Assembly (NCBI RefSeq): GCF_019039035.1
Contig: NZ_JAHNZT010000013.1
Coordinates: forward strand, 1-64,000
From: Citreicoccus inhibens
GTDB taxonomy: Bacteria > Myxococcota > Myxococcia > Myxococcales > Myxococcaceae
Direction: 5' to 3'
DNA: 64,000 bases
Under the pieces are notes generated by a model, which was not told the origin of the DNA, made no database searches, and worked only from the letters and a program-made list of their open reading frames with translations. Made by a program: the position numbers and the translations under genes. Below, piece by piece: positions 1-9,832 of this stretch; the first letter of the stretch is position 1, and every line of letters starts with the position of its first letter.

Positions 1-581
1 CGCCGCAGCGCGCGACGGACAAGCCCTTCCTGATGCCGGTGGAAGACGTGTTCTCCATCGCCGGCCGCGGCACGGTGTGCACGGGCCGCGTGGAGCGCGG
101 AATCATCAAGGTCGGCGAGGAAGTGGAGATCGTCGGCATCCGTCCGACGCAGAAGACGGTCATCACGGGCGTGGAGATGTTCCGCAAGCTGCTGGACGAG
201 GGGCGCGCGGGAGACAACATCGGCGCGCTGCTGCGTGGCCTGAAGCGTGAGGACGTGGAGCGCGGCCAGGTGCTGGCCAAGCCCGGGAGCATCACGCCGC
301 ACACGAAGTTCAAGGCCCAGATTTACGTGCTGTCGAAGGAGGAGGGTGGCCGTCACACCCCGTTCTTCAAGGGCTACCGTCCGCAGTTCTACTTCCGCAC
401 CACGGACGTGACGGGTGCGGTGAAGCTGCCGGACAACGTTGAAATGGTGATGCCGGGCGACAACATCGCGATCGAGGTGGAGTTGATCACCCCGGTGGCG
501 ATGGAGAAGGAGCTGCGGTTCGCCGTCCGCGAGGGCGGTCGCACCGTTGGCGCCGGCGTCGTCGCAGAAATCATCGCGTAG
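1..581 (+). CDS. tuf: Elongation factor Tu, 3' part (5' end outside window)
   Basis: This is the GTPase that delivers aminoacyl-tRNA to the ribosomal A site. Only the last 192 codons or so are present, reading in frame from base 3; they cover domains 2 and 3. Recognisable blocks are [14 protein letters not shown] and [14 protein letters not shown] at the start of domain 2, and [21 protein letters not shown] in domain 3. The guanine-nucleotide-binding domain lies upstream of the window. Its position just before rpsJ fits the usual str-S10 arrangement, where rpsL, rpsG and fusA would precede it. A hairpin follows the stop codon. The identification is secure; the start cannot be seen. Confidence 0.98.
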   Translation, partial: PQRATDKPFLMPVEDVFSIAGRGTVCTGRVERGIIKVGEEVEIVGIRPTQKTVITGVEMFRKLLDEGRAGDNIGALLRGLKREDVERGQVLAKPGSITPHTKFKAQIYVLSKEEGGRHTPFFKGYRPQFYFRTTDVTGAVKLPDNVEMVMPGDNIAIEVELITPVAMEKELRFAVREGGRTVGAGVVAEIIA

Positions 582-591
582 TGACCCCCAC

Positions 592-627
592 CCTCCGGCT
601 CTCTGGTGCCTCCAAGCCGGAGGTTTC
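592..627 (+). terminator. Hairpin after tuf, possible terminator or attenuator
   Basis: Perfect 9-bp inverted repeat CCTCCGGCT (592-600) and AGCCGGAGG (615-623) with a 14-nt loop, followed by a short TTTC run. The weak T-tract suggests partial rather than full termination between tuf and rpsJ. Confidence 0.45.
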
Positions 628-648
628 GGGGAGCCGGTGGAAATCCAG

Positions 649-681
649 TTGCATACCCCTGGGGGCGGTGATAATCACCGC
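649..681 (+). promoter_or_regulatory. Candidate rpsJ promoter overlapped by a perfect palindrome
   Basis: TTGCAT (649-654) and GATAAT (670-675) resemble sigma-70 -35 and -10 boxes, but the spacer is only 15 nt. The -10 lies inside a 17-nt perfect palindrome at 665-681 (GCGGTGAT, centre A, ATCACCGC), which could be an operator or an RNA hairpin. The site would let the S10 genes be expressed separately from tuf. This is inference from motif shape only. Confidence 0.35.
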
Positions 682-777
682 GCCCCTCCGTTCTGAAGAA
701 ACGGCTCTCTGACATCCAGGCGCTGTCGGTCGTACCCCGCCTCCCAAGACAGAGGCTGTTCAAAGAGGTTTTTGCGA

Positions 778-1086
<309 letters not shown>

Positions 1087-1099
1087 GAAGCGGGGCGGC

Positions 1100-1121
1100 G
1101 TCGGAGTGGTTTCACTTCGAC
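1100..1121 (+). other. Hairpin in the rpsJ-rplD spacer
   Basis: Inverted repeat GTCGGAGTG (1100-1108) and CACTTCGAC (1113-1121), nine pairs including one G-U, with a GTTT loop. It sits in the short spacer that replaces the missing rplC and ends five bases before the rplD Shine-Dalgarno GAGGA (1127-1131), so it could influence rplD translation. Confidence 0.5.
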
Positions 1122-1138
1122 CCCCCGAGGAAAGTGCC

Positions 1139-1762
1139 ATGGCGAAGTTTGACGTAGTCGACCTGGATTTGAAGAAGATTTCGGAGATCGAGCTCTCCGA
1201 CGAGATCTTTGGCGCCGAGCCGAACACCCACCTCTTCTACGAGGTGGCGAAGATGCAGCAGATCAACCGGCGCCGGGGCACGGTCGGGGTGAAGAACACC
1301 TCGCTGGTCAGCGGCGGCGGCAAGAAGCCCTGGAAGCAGAAGGGCACCGGCCGCGCTCGTCAGGGCTCCATCCGCGCTTCCCACTGGGTGGGCGGCGGTA
1401 AGGCGATGGCCCCCAAGGCCCGTGATTACTTCTACCGGCCGCCGCGCAAGGTTCGGCGGGGCGCGCTCCGCGCGGTCCTGTCCCTGCGGGCCCGGGAGAA
1501 GCAGCTCATCATCCTGGATGGCTTCAAGCTGGATGCCCCGAAGTCGAAGCAGGCTTTCGAGGCGCTCACCAAGCGCATGAAGCTCCAGAACGCGCTGGTC
1601 ATCGATGACCGGGGCAATACCAACCTGCACCGCAGCGTGCGCAACCTGGCGAAGTTCGACGTGCTGCCGCCCGAGGGTCTGAACCTCGAGTCCGTGCTGC
1701 GCCACTCGCACCTCGTCCTCACCTCTGCCGCCGCGAAGGCGCTCGAGGGGGCGCTGTCATGA
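1139..1762 (+). CDS. rplD: 50S ribosomal protein L4
   Basis: L4 is a primary 23S rRNA binding protein that lines the exit tunnel; in enterobacteria it also represses the S10 operon. The 207-residue product carries the conserved loop (GGGKKPWKQKGTGRARQGS, then SHWVGGGKA). An upstream extension of the frame exists, but ATG 1139 has GAGGA at the right distance and gives the family length. The last four bases overlap the rplW start (ATGA), indicating translational coupling. Confidence 0.98.
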   Translation: MAKFDVVDLDLKKISEIELSDEIFGAEPNTHLFYEVAKMQQINRRRGTVGVKNTSLVSGGGKKPWKQKGTGRARQGSIRASHWVGGGKAMAPKARDYFYRPPRKVRRGALRAVLSLRAREKQLIILDGFKLDAPKSKQAFEALTKRMKLQNALVIDDRGNTNLHRSVRNLAKFDVLPPEGLNLESVLRHSHLVLTSAAAKALEGALS

Positions 1763-2052
1763 ACATCAACGACGTCATCCGGGGCCCGCTCATCACCGAG
1801 AAGCTGGACAAGGCCCGCGAGAAGTTTCGGCAGTACTCGTTCATCGTGGACCGCAAGGCCACGAAGCACGACGTGGCTCGGGCTGTGACCGCGCTGTTCA
1901 AGGTCACGGTCGAGGGCGTGCGCACCAACATCGTGCGCGGCAAGACGAAGCGGGTCGGCAGGAGCATCGGCCAGCGCCCCAACTTCAAGAAGGCGGTCGT
2001 CACCCTCAAGGAGGGGGACAAGATCGAGCTCTTCGAGGGAGGGGCGGTCTGA
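1759..2052 (+). CDS. rplW: 50S ribosomal protein L23
   Basis: L23 sits at the tunnel exit and is the docking site for trigger factor and SRP. The product is 97 residues, normal for the family, with the typical N-terminal start (DVIRGPLITEKLDKAREKF) and the basic loop around residues 62-72 (GKTKRVGRSIGQ). Its start codon overlaps the rplD stop. Confidence 0.98.
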   Translation: MNINDVIRGPLITEKLDKAREKFRQYSFIVDRKATKHDVARAVTALFKVTVEGVRTNIVRGKTKRVGRSIGQRPNFKKAVVTLKEGDKIELFEGGAV

Positions 2053-2092
2053 CGCCACTGGCGACGGATCTGCCTGAGACGAGGAACACACC

Positions 2093-2938
<846 letters not shown>

Positions 2939-2952
2939 GAGGACTTTGAAAC

Positions 2953-3240
2953 ATGGCTCGTTCGATTAAGAAGGGTCCCTTCGTCGACGATCACCTCCTC
3001 AAGAAGATTGAGGACATGATCAAGACGAACAAGAAGTCGGTCGTGAAGACCTGGTCTCGGCGCTCCACGATCCTCCCCGAGTTCGTGGGCCACACGTTCG
3101 CCGTGCACAACGGGAAGAAGTTCATCCCGGTGTTCGTGACGGAGAACATGGTGGGCCACAAGCTTGGCGAGTTCGCCCCTACGCGCACCTTCGGCGGCCA
3201 CTCGGCCGAGAAGAAGGTCGCCAAGGCCCCGGGCAAGTAA
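2953..3240 (+). CDS. rpsS: 30S ribosomal protein S19
   Basis: S19 forms part of the 30S head next to S13. The 95-residue product begins [15 protein letters not shown] and ends with the conserved [16 protein letters not shown] segment. It starts 14 nt after rplB in the normal S10-operon order. Confidence 0.98.
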   Translation: MARSIKKGPFVDDHLLKKIEDMIKTNKKSVVKTWSRRSTILPEFVGHTFAVHNGKKFIPVFVTENMVGHKLGEFAPTRTFGGHSAEKKVAKAPGK

Positions 3241-3274
3241 CCCGCTACCAGCCTGAGAGCCTGAGGAGATGACC

Positions 3275-3619
3275 ATGGAGTCGACTGCACATCTGCGCAA
3301 CGTGCGCATGAGCCCCCGCAAGATTTCCACTGTCGCGGAGCTCATCCGGGGCAAGCCCGTCGAGGCTGCCCTGAGCATCCTGAAGTTCACCAAGCGCGCT
3401 GCGGCGCGCCCGGTGGAGAAGCTCATCAAGAGCGCGGTGGCGAACGCCACGGACAAGTCCAAGGGGCAGGTGGACGTGGACACCCTCTACGTCAAGACCA
3501 TCTCCGTGGACCAGGGCCCCACCCAGCGCCGGTTCATGCCGCGCGCCATGGGTCGCGCCACGCCCATCAAGAAGAAGTCCGCCCACGTCCATGTGGTGCT
3601 GGCCGAGGCCAAGAAGTAG
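3275..3619 (+). CDS. rplV: 50S ribosomal protein L22
   Basis: L22 reaches into the exit tunnel with its beta-hairpin. ATG 3275 is preferred over an in-frame ATG at 3269 because GAGGAG (3263-3268) is six bases from the former and directly abuts the latter; this gives 114 residues. The hairpin tip region PTQRRFMPRAMGRATPI is conserved and aligns with the segment where macrolide-resistance changes map in other bacteria. Confidence 0.97.
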   Translation: MESTAHLRNVRMSPRKISTVAELIRGKPVEAALSILKFTKRAAARPVEKLIKSAVANATDKSKGQVDVDTLYVKTISVDQGPTQRRFMPRAMGRATPIKKKSAHVHVVLAEAKK

Positions 3620-3661
3620 GAACCTTTCGGGCCGCGCCCGGACGCTTCAAGGAGATTCACG

Positions 3662-4324
<663 letters not shown>

Positions 4325-4334
4325 GACGCCCTCC

Positions 4335-4362
4335 GCGGAGTAGGTCGCAAGACCTGCTCCGC
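4335..4362 (+). other. GNRA-loop hairpin between rpsC and rplP
   Basis: A 12-pair stem (4335-4346 against 4351-4362; GCGGAG and GGTC on the left, GACC and CTCCGC on the right, one G-U) closes on the tetraloop GCAA at 4347-4350. GNRA loops are a hallmark of stable functional RNA hairpins, so this may act in mRNA processing, stability or regulation. Confidence 0.6.
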
Positions 4363-4387
4363 TCGTGAGGCACGAAGGACAGCGACG

Positions 4388-4807
4388 ATGCTTCAGCCTG
4401 CTCGTACCAAATATCGCAAGATGCAGAAGGGCCGCATGTTCGGCGCGGCTCACCGCGGCAGCGATCTCACCTACGGTGAGTTCGGCCTTGTGACTCTGCA
4501 GCCGGGGTGGATCACCTCGCGGCAGATCGAGGCGGCCCGTATCGCCATGACGCGCCACGTGAAGCGTGGTGGCAAGATCTGGATCCGGATCTTCCCGGAC
4601 AAGCCCATCACCAAGAAGCCGGCCGAGACTCGAATGGGTACCGGTAAGGGCGGCGTGGAGTACTACGTGGCCGTGGTGAAGCCGGGTCGCGTGCTCTACG
4701 AGATGGAGGGCATGACGCCGGAGGTCGCGACTGGGGCCTTGAAGCTGGCGCAGGCGAAGCTGCCGGTGCTGACCAAGATCGTGCGCCGCAGCGAGATGGG
4801 CCTGTAG
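4388..4807 (+). CDS. rplP: 50S ribosomal protein L16
   Basis: L16 helps position A-site tRNA and organise the peptidyl-transferase centre. The 139-residue product has the usual length, starts [17 protein letters not shown], and contains the conserved [20 protein letters not shown] and [18 protein letters not shown] blocks. It lies between rpsC and rpmC, in the standard order. Confidence 0.98.
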   Translation: MLQPARTKYRKMQKGRMFGAAHRGSDLTYGEFGLVTLQPGWITSRQIEAARIAMTRHVKRGGKIWIRIFPDKPITKKPAETRMGTGKGGVEYYVAVVKPGRVLYEMEGMTPEVATGALKLAQAKLPVLTKIVRRSEMGL

Positions 4808-4815
4808 TCACGCAC

Positions 4816-4857
4816 CGCGGTAGGCGCCGCTCCGCGAGGAGAGGGCGCCTGACCGCG
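4816..4857 (+). other. Hairpin between rplP and rpmC
   Basis: CGCGGT and AGGCGCC (4816-4828) pair with GGCGCCT and ACCGCG (4844-4857), about 13 pairs with one bulged G. The hairpin occupies most of the 66-nt spacer just before the rpmC ribosome site. Confidence 0.5.
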
Positions 4858-4873
4858 CCGAGGAGATCAGAAG

Positions 4874-5080
4874 ATGGCGACTGCGAAGGAACTGAAGGAG
4901 TTGTCGGCGGAGGACCTGAAGCGGCGCGCGGCAGAGCTGCGTGAAACGCTGTTCCAGGACCAGCTCAAGCGTCGGACCGGCTCGCTGGACAGCCCGGCCG
5001 CGCGCACGACGCACCGCCGCGATCTGGCCCGCATCCTCACCGTCCTGGGCGAGAAGGCCCGGGCCGCGAAGGCGGGGTAG
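4874..5080 (+). CDS. rpmC: 50S ribosomal protein L29
   Basis: L29 is a small helical protein beside L23 at the exit tunnel. The product is 68 residues and shows the expected pattern: an N-terminal helix (ATAKELKELSAEDLKRRAAE), then FQDQLKRRTGSLDSPA and a basic LARILTVLGEK end. GAGGAG precedes the ATG. Confidence 0.97.
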   Translation: MATAKELKELSAEDLKRRAAELRETLFQDQLKRRTGSLDSPAARTTHRRDLARILTVLGEKARAAKAG

Positions 5081-5173
5081 TCAAGAAGTGCATCCGTGTG
5101 TGCCCGGTCTCCGGGCGCGCGCGGCCATCCGGTCCGTGAGGGGCCGGGTGTATGAGAGACAGTGAGACCCAAG

Positions 5174-5488
5174 ATGGCTGAAGCAACTGCAACGCCCGCT
5201 CCCGAGACTTCCTCCCGTGGCCGTCCCAAGACGCGCGTGGGGATCGTCACCTCCAACAAGATGCAGAAGACGGTCGTCGTCACCGTCCAGCGCCGCGCGC
5301 CTCACCCGAAGTACGGGAAGATCATGAGCCTGCGCGAGAAGTACAAGGCGCACGTCGAGGACCACGACTACCCGAAGAAGATCACCATCAACGAGGGTGA
5401 CCGGGTTCGCATCGCCGAGACCAAGCCCGCTTCGAAGGACAAGCGTTGGCGCGTGGTTGAGGTGTTGGAGAAGAGCAAGAACGTCTAG
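5174..5488 (+). CDS. rpsQ: 30S ribosomal protein S17
   Basis: S17 is a primary 16S rRNA binder with an OB fold. From ATG 5174 the product is 104 residues, about 20 longer than the enterobacterial protein because of an Ala/Thr/Pro-rich N-terminus before [20 protein letters not shown]. An in-frame GTG at 5162 is possible but has poorer ribosome-site spacing. The conserved HPKYGKIM and [21 protein letters not shown] segments follow. Confidence 0.96.
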   Translation: MAEATATPAPETSSRGRPKTRVGIVTSNKMQKTVVVTVQRRAPHPKYGKIMSLREKYKAHVEDHDYPKKITINEGDRVRIAETKPASKDKRWRVVEVLEKSKNV

Positions 5489-5549
5489 GCCACACCTGGC
5501 CGGCGTGTCGTGAGGCGCGCTGGCCGGCTCGAGCAAGAGGAGACTTCAG

Positions 5550-5918
5550 ATGATTCAGATGACGAGCGTGCTCGACGTGGCCGACAACTCGGGCGCCAAG
5601 AAGGTGTTCTGCATCAAGGTGCTCGGCGGCTCCAAGCGCAAGTACGCGTCCATTGGCGATGTGATCGTCGTGTCGATCCGCGAGGCGCTTCCCAACTCGA
5701 AGGTGAAGAAGGGTGATGTGGCGAAGGCCGTCATCGTTCGCACCAAGCGCGAGGTGGGTCGTGCGGACGGCAGCTACATCAAGTTCGATGGCAACTCCGC
5801 GGTCCTCATCAACAAGGACATGGAGCCCATTGGCACGCGTATCTTCGGGCCGGTTGCCCGCGAGCTCCGCGCCCGCAAGTTCATGAAGATCATCTCGCTG
5901 GCGCCCGAGGTCCTCTAA
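5550..5918 (+). CDS. rplN: 50S ribosomal protein L14
   Basis: L14 sits at the subunit interface. The 122-residue product matches the family length exactly, starting [19 protein letters not shown] and carrying the [15 protein letters not shown]-terminal motif. It is preceded by AGAGGAGA. It is the first gene of the classical spc group, but no clear promoter was seen upstream. Confidence 0.98.
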   Translation: MIQMTSVLDVADNSGAKKVFCIKVLGGSKRKYASIGDVIVVSIREALPNSKVKKGDVAKAVIVRTKREVGRADGSYIKFDGNSAVLINKDMEPIGTRIFGPVARELRARKFMKIISLAPEVL

Positions 5919-5962
5919 GAGGACGCGGCATTACGGCGAGCAGCCAGAGAGACGAGGAAGCC

Positions 5963-6292
5963 ATGCAGAAGCTGAAGGTTGGCGATACGGTCCAGGTCAT
6001 TTCCGGTTCGGAAGCCACGGAGAAGACCCCGGCCAGCAAGCGCGGCAAGGTGCTGAAGGTGGACCGGGACGCGGGCCGCGTGACGGTGGAAGGCCTGCGC
6101 CTGGTGAAGCGGCACATGAAGAAGACGCCGCAGAGCCCCGAGGGTGGCATCATCGAGAAGCCGGGCACCATCGCGCTGTCGAATGTCCAGGTGGTGTGCG
6201 CGAAGTGTGACAAGCCGACGCGTGTGGGTATCCGCACCGAGGGCGAGTCCCAGAAGCGGTTCTGCAAGAACTGCGACGCCCTGATTGACTAG
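5963..6292 (+). CDS. rplX: 50S ribosomal protein L24
   Basis: L24 initiates 50S assembly. The 109-residue product has an N-terminal KOW-type domain (KVGDTVQVISGSE, RGKVLKVDRDAGRVTVEG) and a C-terminal zinc-ribbon-like tail with two CxxC pairs (CAKC near residue 76, CKNC near 101). Such tails are common in non-enterobacterial L24. A structured 174-nt spacer follows. Confidence 0.97.
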   Translation: MQKLKVGDTVQVISGSEATEKTPASKRGKVLKVDRDAGRVTVEGLRLVKRHMKKTPQSPEGGIIEKPGTIALSNVQVVCAKCDKPTRVGIRTEGESQKRFCKNCDALID

Positions 6293-6314
6293 GCGTCCGG
6301 GTTCGGGCATGTAT

Positions 6315-6389
6315 GCGCGCCCTTTGCCCCACCACCCGGTGGGGCAGGTGGGCGCGCGCGCTTGGCGACCTGAAGACGTGGGGTCGCCA
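6315..6389 (+). promoter_or_regulatory. Two strong hairpins in the rplX-rplE leader
   Basis: The first has an inner 9-bp stem TGCCCCACC/GGTGGGGCA (6325-6333, 6338-6346) with a 4-nt loop, plus an outer perfect 8-bp stem GCGCGCCC/GGGCGCGC (6315-6322, 6350-6357). The second pairs TGGCGACC with GGTCGCCA (6363-6370, 6382-6389). In E. coli the S8 repressor binds spc mRNA near the start of rplE, so this structured leader is a candidate for a comparable control element; that link is inference. Confidence 0.5.
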
Positions 6390-6466
6390 GGTGTTTCCAG
6401 GTTCCAATGAAGGACTGATCGGACGCGCTGGGTCCACGACGGCGCTCCGAAGCAGAGGACAGGACG

Positions 6467-7114
6467 ATGGCTGAAGAGAAGAAGGCCGAGAAGAAGGAAA
6501 AGAAGGGTCGCAAGAAGGAAGAAGCCAAGAAGGTCGGCTTCGCCGCGAACATCGAGGAAGGCCTCAAGGTCGGCCCGGCGCGGCTCAAGATCCGCTTCCG
6601 CAAGGAAGGCGTCCCCGCGCTGATGAAGGAACTGGGGTTCAACAACCCCAACCAGGTTCCGCGGCTGGAGAAGATCGTCGTCAACATGGGTCTGGGCGAG
6701 GCACTCGCCAACAACAAGATCCTGGAGTCGGCGGTGGACCAGCTGGCTGCCATCACGGGCCAGAAGCCGGTCGTGACGCGCGCGCGCAAGTCGATCGCGA
6801 ACTTCAAGCTGCGCCAGGGGCAGGCCATTGGCTGCGCCGTCACGCTGCGCGGCGACCGTATGTACGAGTTCATGGACCGCCTGATCTCCGTCGCGCTGCC
6901 GCGCGTTCGCGACTTCAAGGGTGTGTCCCCGAAGGCCTTCGACGGGAAGGGTAACTACACGCTCGGCGTCCGCGAGCAGATCATCTTCCCGGAAATCAAC
7001 TACGACCAGATCGAGAAGGTGAAGGGGCTCAACATCAGCTTCGTCACCACCGCCGGCAATGACGAGCAGGGGTTGGCGCTGATGCGTCACTTCGGCATGC
7101 CGTTCCGCCAGTAG
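6467..7114 (+). CDS. rplE: 50S ribosomal protein L5 with charged N-terminal extension
   Basis: L5 binds 5S rRNA and contacts P-site tRNA. The 215-residue product is about 36 residues longer than the usual 179. The first 25 or so residues are almost entirely Lys, Glu and Ala ([20 protein letters not shown]), after which family similarity begins ([20 protein letters not shown], then [14 protein letters not shown]). No alternative ATG near residue 40 has a better ribosome site; AGGACAGG precedes ATG 6467. The extension probably contacts rRNA or is disordered. Confidence 0.96.
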   Translation: MAEEKKAEKKEKKGRKKEEAKKVGFAANIEEGLKVGPARLKIRFRKEGVPALMKELGFNNPNQVPRLEKIVVNMGLGEALANNKILESAVDQLAAITGQKPVVTRARKSIANFKLRQGQAIGCAVTLRGDRMYEFMDRLISVALPRVRDFKGVSPKAFDGKGNYTLGVREQIIFPEINYDQIEKVKGLNISFVTTAGNDEQGLALMRHFGMPFRQ

Positions 7115-7130
7115 CCCAGGATAAGCGACC

Positions 7131-7316
7131 ATGGCCAAGCTCTCCAAGATTGCCCAGGCGAAGCGCAAGCCGAAGTTCTCCGTGCGCAAGTACAACCGCT
7201 GCCCGCTCTGCGGCCGCCCGCGCGCGTTCCTGCGCAAGTTCCAGATGTGCCGTATTTGCCTGCGCCACCGTGCGCTGCGCGGTGAGATCACCGGCGTGAC
7301 CAAGTCGTCCTGGTAG
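7131..7316 (+). CDS. rpsN: 30S ribosomal protein S14, zinc-binding short type
   Basis: The 61-residue product is the compact zinc form of S14, with CPLC at residues 24-27 and CRIC near 40-43 forming the metal site and the usual [11 protein letters not shown] terminus. It lies 16 nt after rplE. No zinc-independent S14 copy is present in the window. Confidence 0.97.
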   Translation: MAKLSKIAQAKRKPKFSVRKYNRCPLCGRPRAFLRKFQMCRICLRHRALRGEITGVTKSSW

Positions 7317-7325
7317 CCGGAACCT

Positions 7326-7365
7326 GGAGCTACCTGTCCCACCCGTTCGGTGGGATAGGGGCTCC
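7326..7365 (+). promoter_or_regulatory. Long hairpin in the rpsN-rpsH leader
   Basis: An 11-pair stem CCTGTCCCACC/GGTGGGATAGG (7333-7343, 7349-7359; one G-U) has a 5-nt loop and is extended after a small internal loop by GGAGC/GCTCC (7326-7330, 7361-7365). It lies in the 187-nt spacer before rpsH, the gene for the spc-operon repressor S8 in E. coli. A role in control or RNA stability is possible. Confidence 0.55.
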
Positions 7366-7503
7366 TGAGCAGCGCTCCTCACGGCGCGCTGCCGTCGTAA
7401 GGATTTGGATGGTGCAGTCTTCGCGAACCCCCGGGATGGGCCCGGCAGGCGTGGAGATTGCGAACGCGGTGTCTCCTTGAGTGAGCCCGCTTGGAAGGTT
7501 TTC

Positions 7504-7902
7504 ATGCCGGTTAATGATCCCGTCGGCGACATGCTGACCCGCCTGCGCAACGCGTCCCGCGCGCGGCACGACAAGGTCGTCATCCCCCACTCGAAGCTGA
7601 AGGTCGAGATCATCAAGGTCCTCAAGGACGAGGGCTACATCGGGGAGTTCGCGATCCACGAGATCGCTCCGCAGAGCGAGATCACCGTCCAGCTGAAGTA
7701 CGGCCCGGACCGTAGCCCCGCCATCACGGGCATCAAGCGCGTCTCCAAGCCCGGCCTGCGCCGCTATGTGACGGTGCGCGAGATTCCGCAGGTGCTGGGT
7801 GGCCTGGGTATCTCCATCCTGTCCACGTCGCGCGGCATCATGGTGGACGGAGAGGCCCGGAAGCAGAAGGTCGGCGGCGAGCTGCTCTGCACGGTCTACT
7901 AG
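7504..7902 (+). CDS. rpsH: 30S ribosomal protein S8
   Basis: S8 binds the central domain of 16S rRNA and autoregulates the spc operon in enterobacteria. The frame extends upstream to 7405, but ATG 7504 gives the normal 132 residues beginning [18 protein letters not shown]. The C-terminal signature [20 protein letters not shown] is intact. TTGGAAGG upstream may serve as the ribosome site. Confidence 0.97.
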   Translation: MPVNDPVGDMLTRLRNASRARHDKVVIPHSKLKVEIIKVLKDEGYIGEFAIHEIAPQSEITVQLKYGPDRSPAITGIKRVSKPGLRRYVTVREIPQVLGGLGISILSTSRGIMVDGEARKQKVGGELLCTVY

Positions 7903-7966
7903 CCAGTGGCTTGGGAGCCGCGCTCTGTGAGGAGCGCGCCCCGGGCGACGACAGCACGAGGCAATC

Positions 7967-8533
7967 ATGAGTCGGATTGGAAAACTGGCGATCAAGCTCG
8001 GCGACAAGACGAAGGCCGTCGTCGCGGGCGAGCAGGTCAACTTCGAGGGCCCCAAGGGCAAGCTGTCGGTCAAGCTGCCGGCCCACGTGAAGGTGGAAGT
8101 GAAGGACGGGCAGGTCACCGTGCAGCGCGAGGATGACTCGCGCACGGCGCGGAGCCTCCACGGTCTGACGCGCACCATCCTGGCGAACGCCGCGAAGGGC
8201 GTGTCCGTCGGCTTCGAGCGGCGCCTGGACATCCGCGGCGTTGGTTTCCGCGCCGAGGTCAAGGGCAAGGCGATTCACTTCGCGCTCGGATACTCGCACC
8301 CGGTGGTGTTCAACCTGCCGGAGGGCGTCACGGCCGAGGTCGACAAGGCCTCGCGCACCGAGGACAGCCTCCCGACGGTGGGTCTGACGCTGCGGTCCGC
8401 TGACAAGGAGGCGCTTGGCGCCACCGCCGTGAACATCCGCTCCCTGCGCCCGCCCGAGCCGTACAAGGGGAAGGGCATCAAGTACGCGGAGGAGCGCATC
8501 CGTCGCAAGGAGGGCAAGACCGGTACGACCTAA
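7967..8533 (+). CDS. rplF: 50S ribosomal protein L6
   Basis: L6 lies near the factor-binding site of the 50S subunit. The 188-residue product, slightly longer than average, starts MSRIGKLAIKLGDKTKAVV and contains the C-terminal rRNA-binding block RPPEPYKGKGIKYAEERIRRKEGK. It follows rpsH after a 64-nt spacer that contains a short GCGCTC/GAGCGC hairpin. Confidence 0.97.
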   Translation: MSRIGKLAIKLGDKTKAVVAGEQVNFEGPKGKLSVKLPAHVKVEVKDGQVTVQREDDSRTARSLHGLTRTILANAAKGVSVGFERRLDIRGVGFRAEVKGKAIHFALGYSHPVVFNLPEGVTAEVDKASRTEDSLPTVGLTLRSADKEALGATAVNIRSLRPPEPYKGKGIKYAEERIRRKEGKTGTT

Positions 8534-8644
8534 TCGTCGTGTCGTCGTCTGTCCCCAATATCCAACCCCGCTGGGCCGTGAGACCTGGCGGAATCATCCG
8601 GCGGCGGAAGGCCGCATCGCCGCCGGAAGGAAAAGGAAGCTGCC

Positions 8645-8998
8645 ATGTCGAAGGTCGATCCGCGCATCAAGAGGAAGAACCGCATCCGCAAGAAGCTCTC
8701 GGGTACCACCGAGCGGCCGCGGCTTACTGTCTACAAGAGCCTCAAGCACATCTACGCGCAGGTGGTGGATGACTCCACCGGGCGCACGCTGGCATTCGCC
8801 TCGTCGCTGTCCAAGGAGCTGAAGGGCAAGGACGAGGGCGACAAGAAGGCGGACGCCAAGCGCGTGGGCTCGCTCATCGCCGAGAAGTGCAAGGCGGCCA
8901 ATGTCGAGGCGGTGGTGTTTGACCGCAACGGCTTCCCCTACCATGGGCGCATCGCTGCCGTGGCTGACGCCGCGCGCGAGGCCGGGCTGAAGTTCTAG
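8645..8998 (+). CDS. rplR: 50S ribosomal protein L18
   Basis: L18 binds 5S rRNA with L5 and L25. The 117-residue product has a basic N-terminus ([19 protein letters not shown]) and the conserved end [33 protein letters not shown] lies upstream of the ATG. It keeps the standard position between rplF and rpsE. Confidence 0.97.
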   Translation: MSKVDPRIKRKNRIRKKLSGTTERPRLTVYKSLKHIYAQVVDDSTGRTLAFASSLSKELKGKDEGDKKADAKRVGSLIAEKCKAANVEAVVFDRNGFPYHGRIAAVADAAREAGLKF

Positions 8999-9020
8999 GT
9001 TTTCGAAAGGAATCCCCCAA

Positions 9021-9542
9021 GTGGCAACTCCGATCAATCCGAACGATCTGGACCTGACCGACCGCGTGGTGAACATCAACCGCGTGGCCAAGGTGGTGAA
9101 GGGTGGCCGCCGTTTCTCGTTCGCCGCGCTGGTGGTGGTGGGGGATGGCAACGGTCACGTCGGCGTGGGCCTGGGCAAGGCCAACGAAGTCCCCGAAGCC
9201 ATTCGCAAGGGCGGCGAGAACGCCAAGAAGAACCTCTTCCGCGTGCCGCGGATGGGGCACACCATCCCGCATGAGGTGCTTGGTCACTTCGGCGCCGGTT
9301 GGGTGCTTCTGAAGCCGGCCAGCGAGGGTACGGGCGTTATCGCCGGTGGTGCGGTTCGCGCCGTGCTGGAGGCGGCGGGCATCCGGAACATCCTGACCAA
9401 GAGCCAGGGTTCCCGGAATCCCCACAACGTGCTGAAGGCCACGGTTGCGGGTCTGAAGCAGCTGCGCAGCGCCGAGCAGGTCTCTCGGCTCCGCGGTAAG
9501 GATGTCGAGCCGCAGAAGCTCGCGGGCGAGGCGAGAGGCTAG
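9021..9542 (+). CDS. rpsE: 30S ribosomal protein S5
   Basis: S5 contributes to decoding fidelity and to the mRNA entry site. It starts at GTG 9021 behind AAAGGAA; the product has 173 residues. Conserved elements are [40 protein letters not shown] and [18 protein letters not shown]. Its stop is two bases before the rpmD start. Confidence 0.97.
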   Translation: MATPINPNDLDLTDRVVNINRVAKVVKGGRRFSFAALVVVGDGNGHVGVGLGKANEVPEAIRKGGENAKKNLFRVPRMGHTIPHEVLGHFGAGWVLLKPASEGTGVIAGGAVRAVLEAAGIRNILTKSQGSRNPHNVLKATVAGLKQLRSAEQVSRLRGKDVEPQKLAGEARG

Positions 9543-9544
9543 TC

Positions 9545-9814
9545 ATGGCGATCAAGGTCAAGTTGACGAAGAGCTTCGCTGGCGCTTCCGAGGACATGCT
9601 GGCCACCATCCGTGGCCTGGGTCTGAAGAAGTTCGGCGAGGAGCGACTGCTCAAGGACACCCCGGCGAATCGCGGCATGGTGTTCAAGGTCAAGCACCTG
9701 GTCAGCCTGGAGAAGGTCAGCCAGGAGGCCCCGGCGCCCAAGCGCCGCAAGGCGCGGAAGATCGTTGCCCGGGACCGGGCCCGCGCGCGTAACGAGGCGC
9801 AGGCGAAGGCCTGA
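9545..9814 (+). CDS. rpmD: 50S ribosomal protein L30 with basic C-terminal tail
   Basis: Residues 1-60 match bacterial L30 ([19 protein letters not shown], then [15 protein letters not shown]). The product is 89 residues rather than about 60, because of a Lys/Arg/Ala-rich tail ([20 protein letters not shown]). The tail is in the same high-GC codon style as its neighbours, so it is a native extension rather than a frameshift. Confidence 0.95.
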   Translation: MAIKVKLTKSFAGASEDMLATIRGLGLKKFGEERLLKDTPANRGMVFKVKHLVSLEKVSQEAPAPKRRKARKIVARDRARARNEAQAKA

Positions 9815-9832
9815 GGAACGAGGATCCAGACA

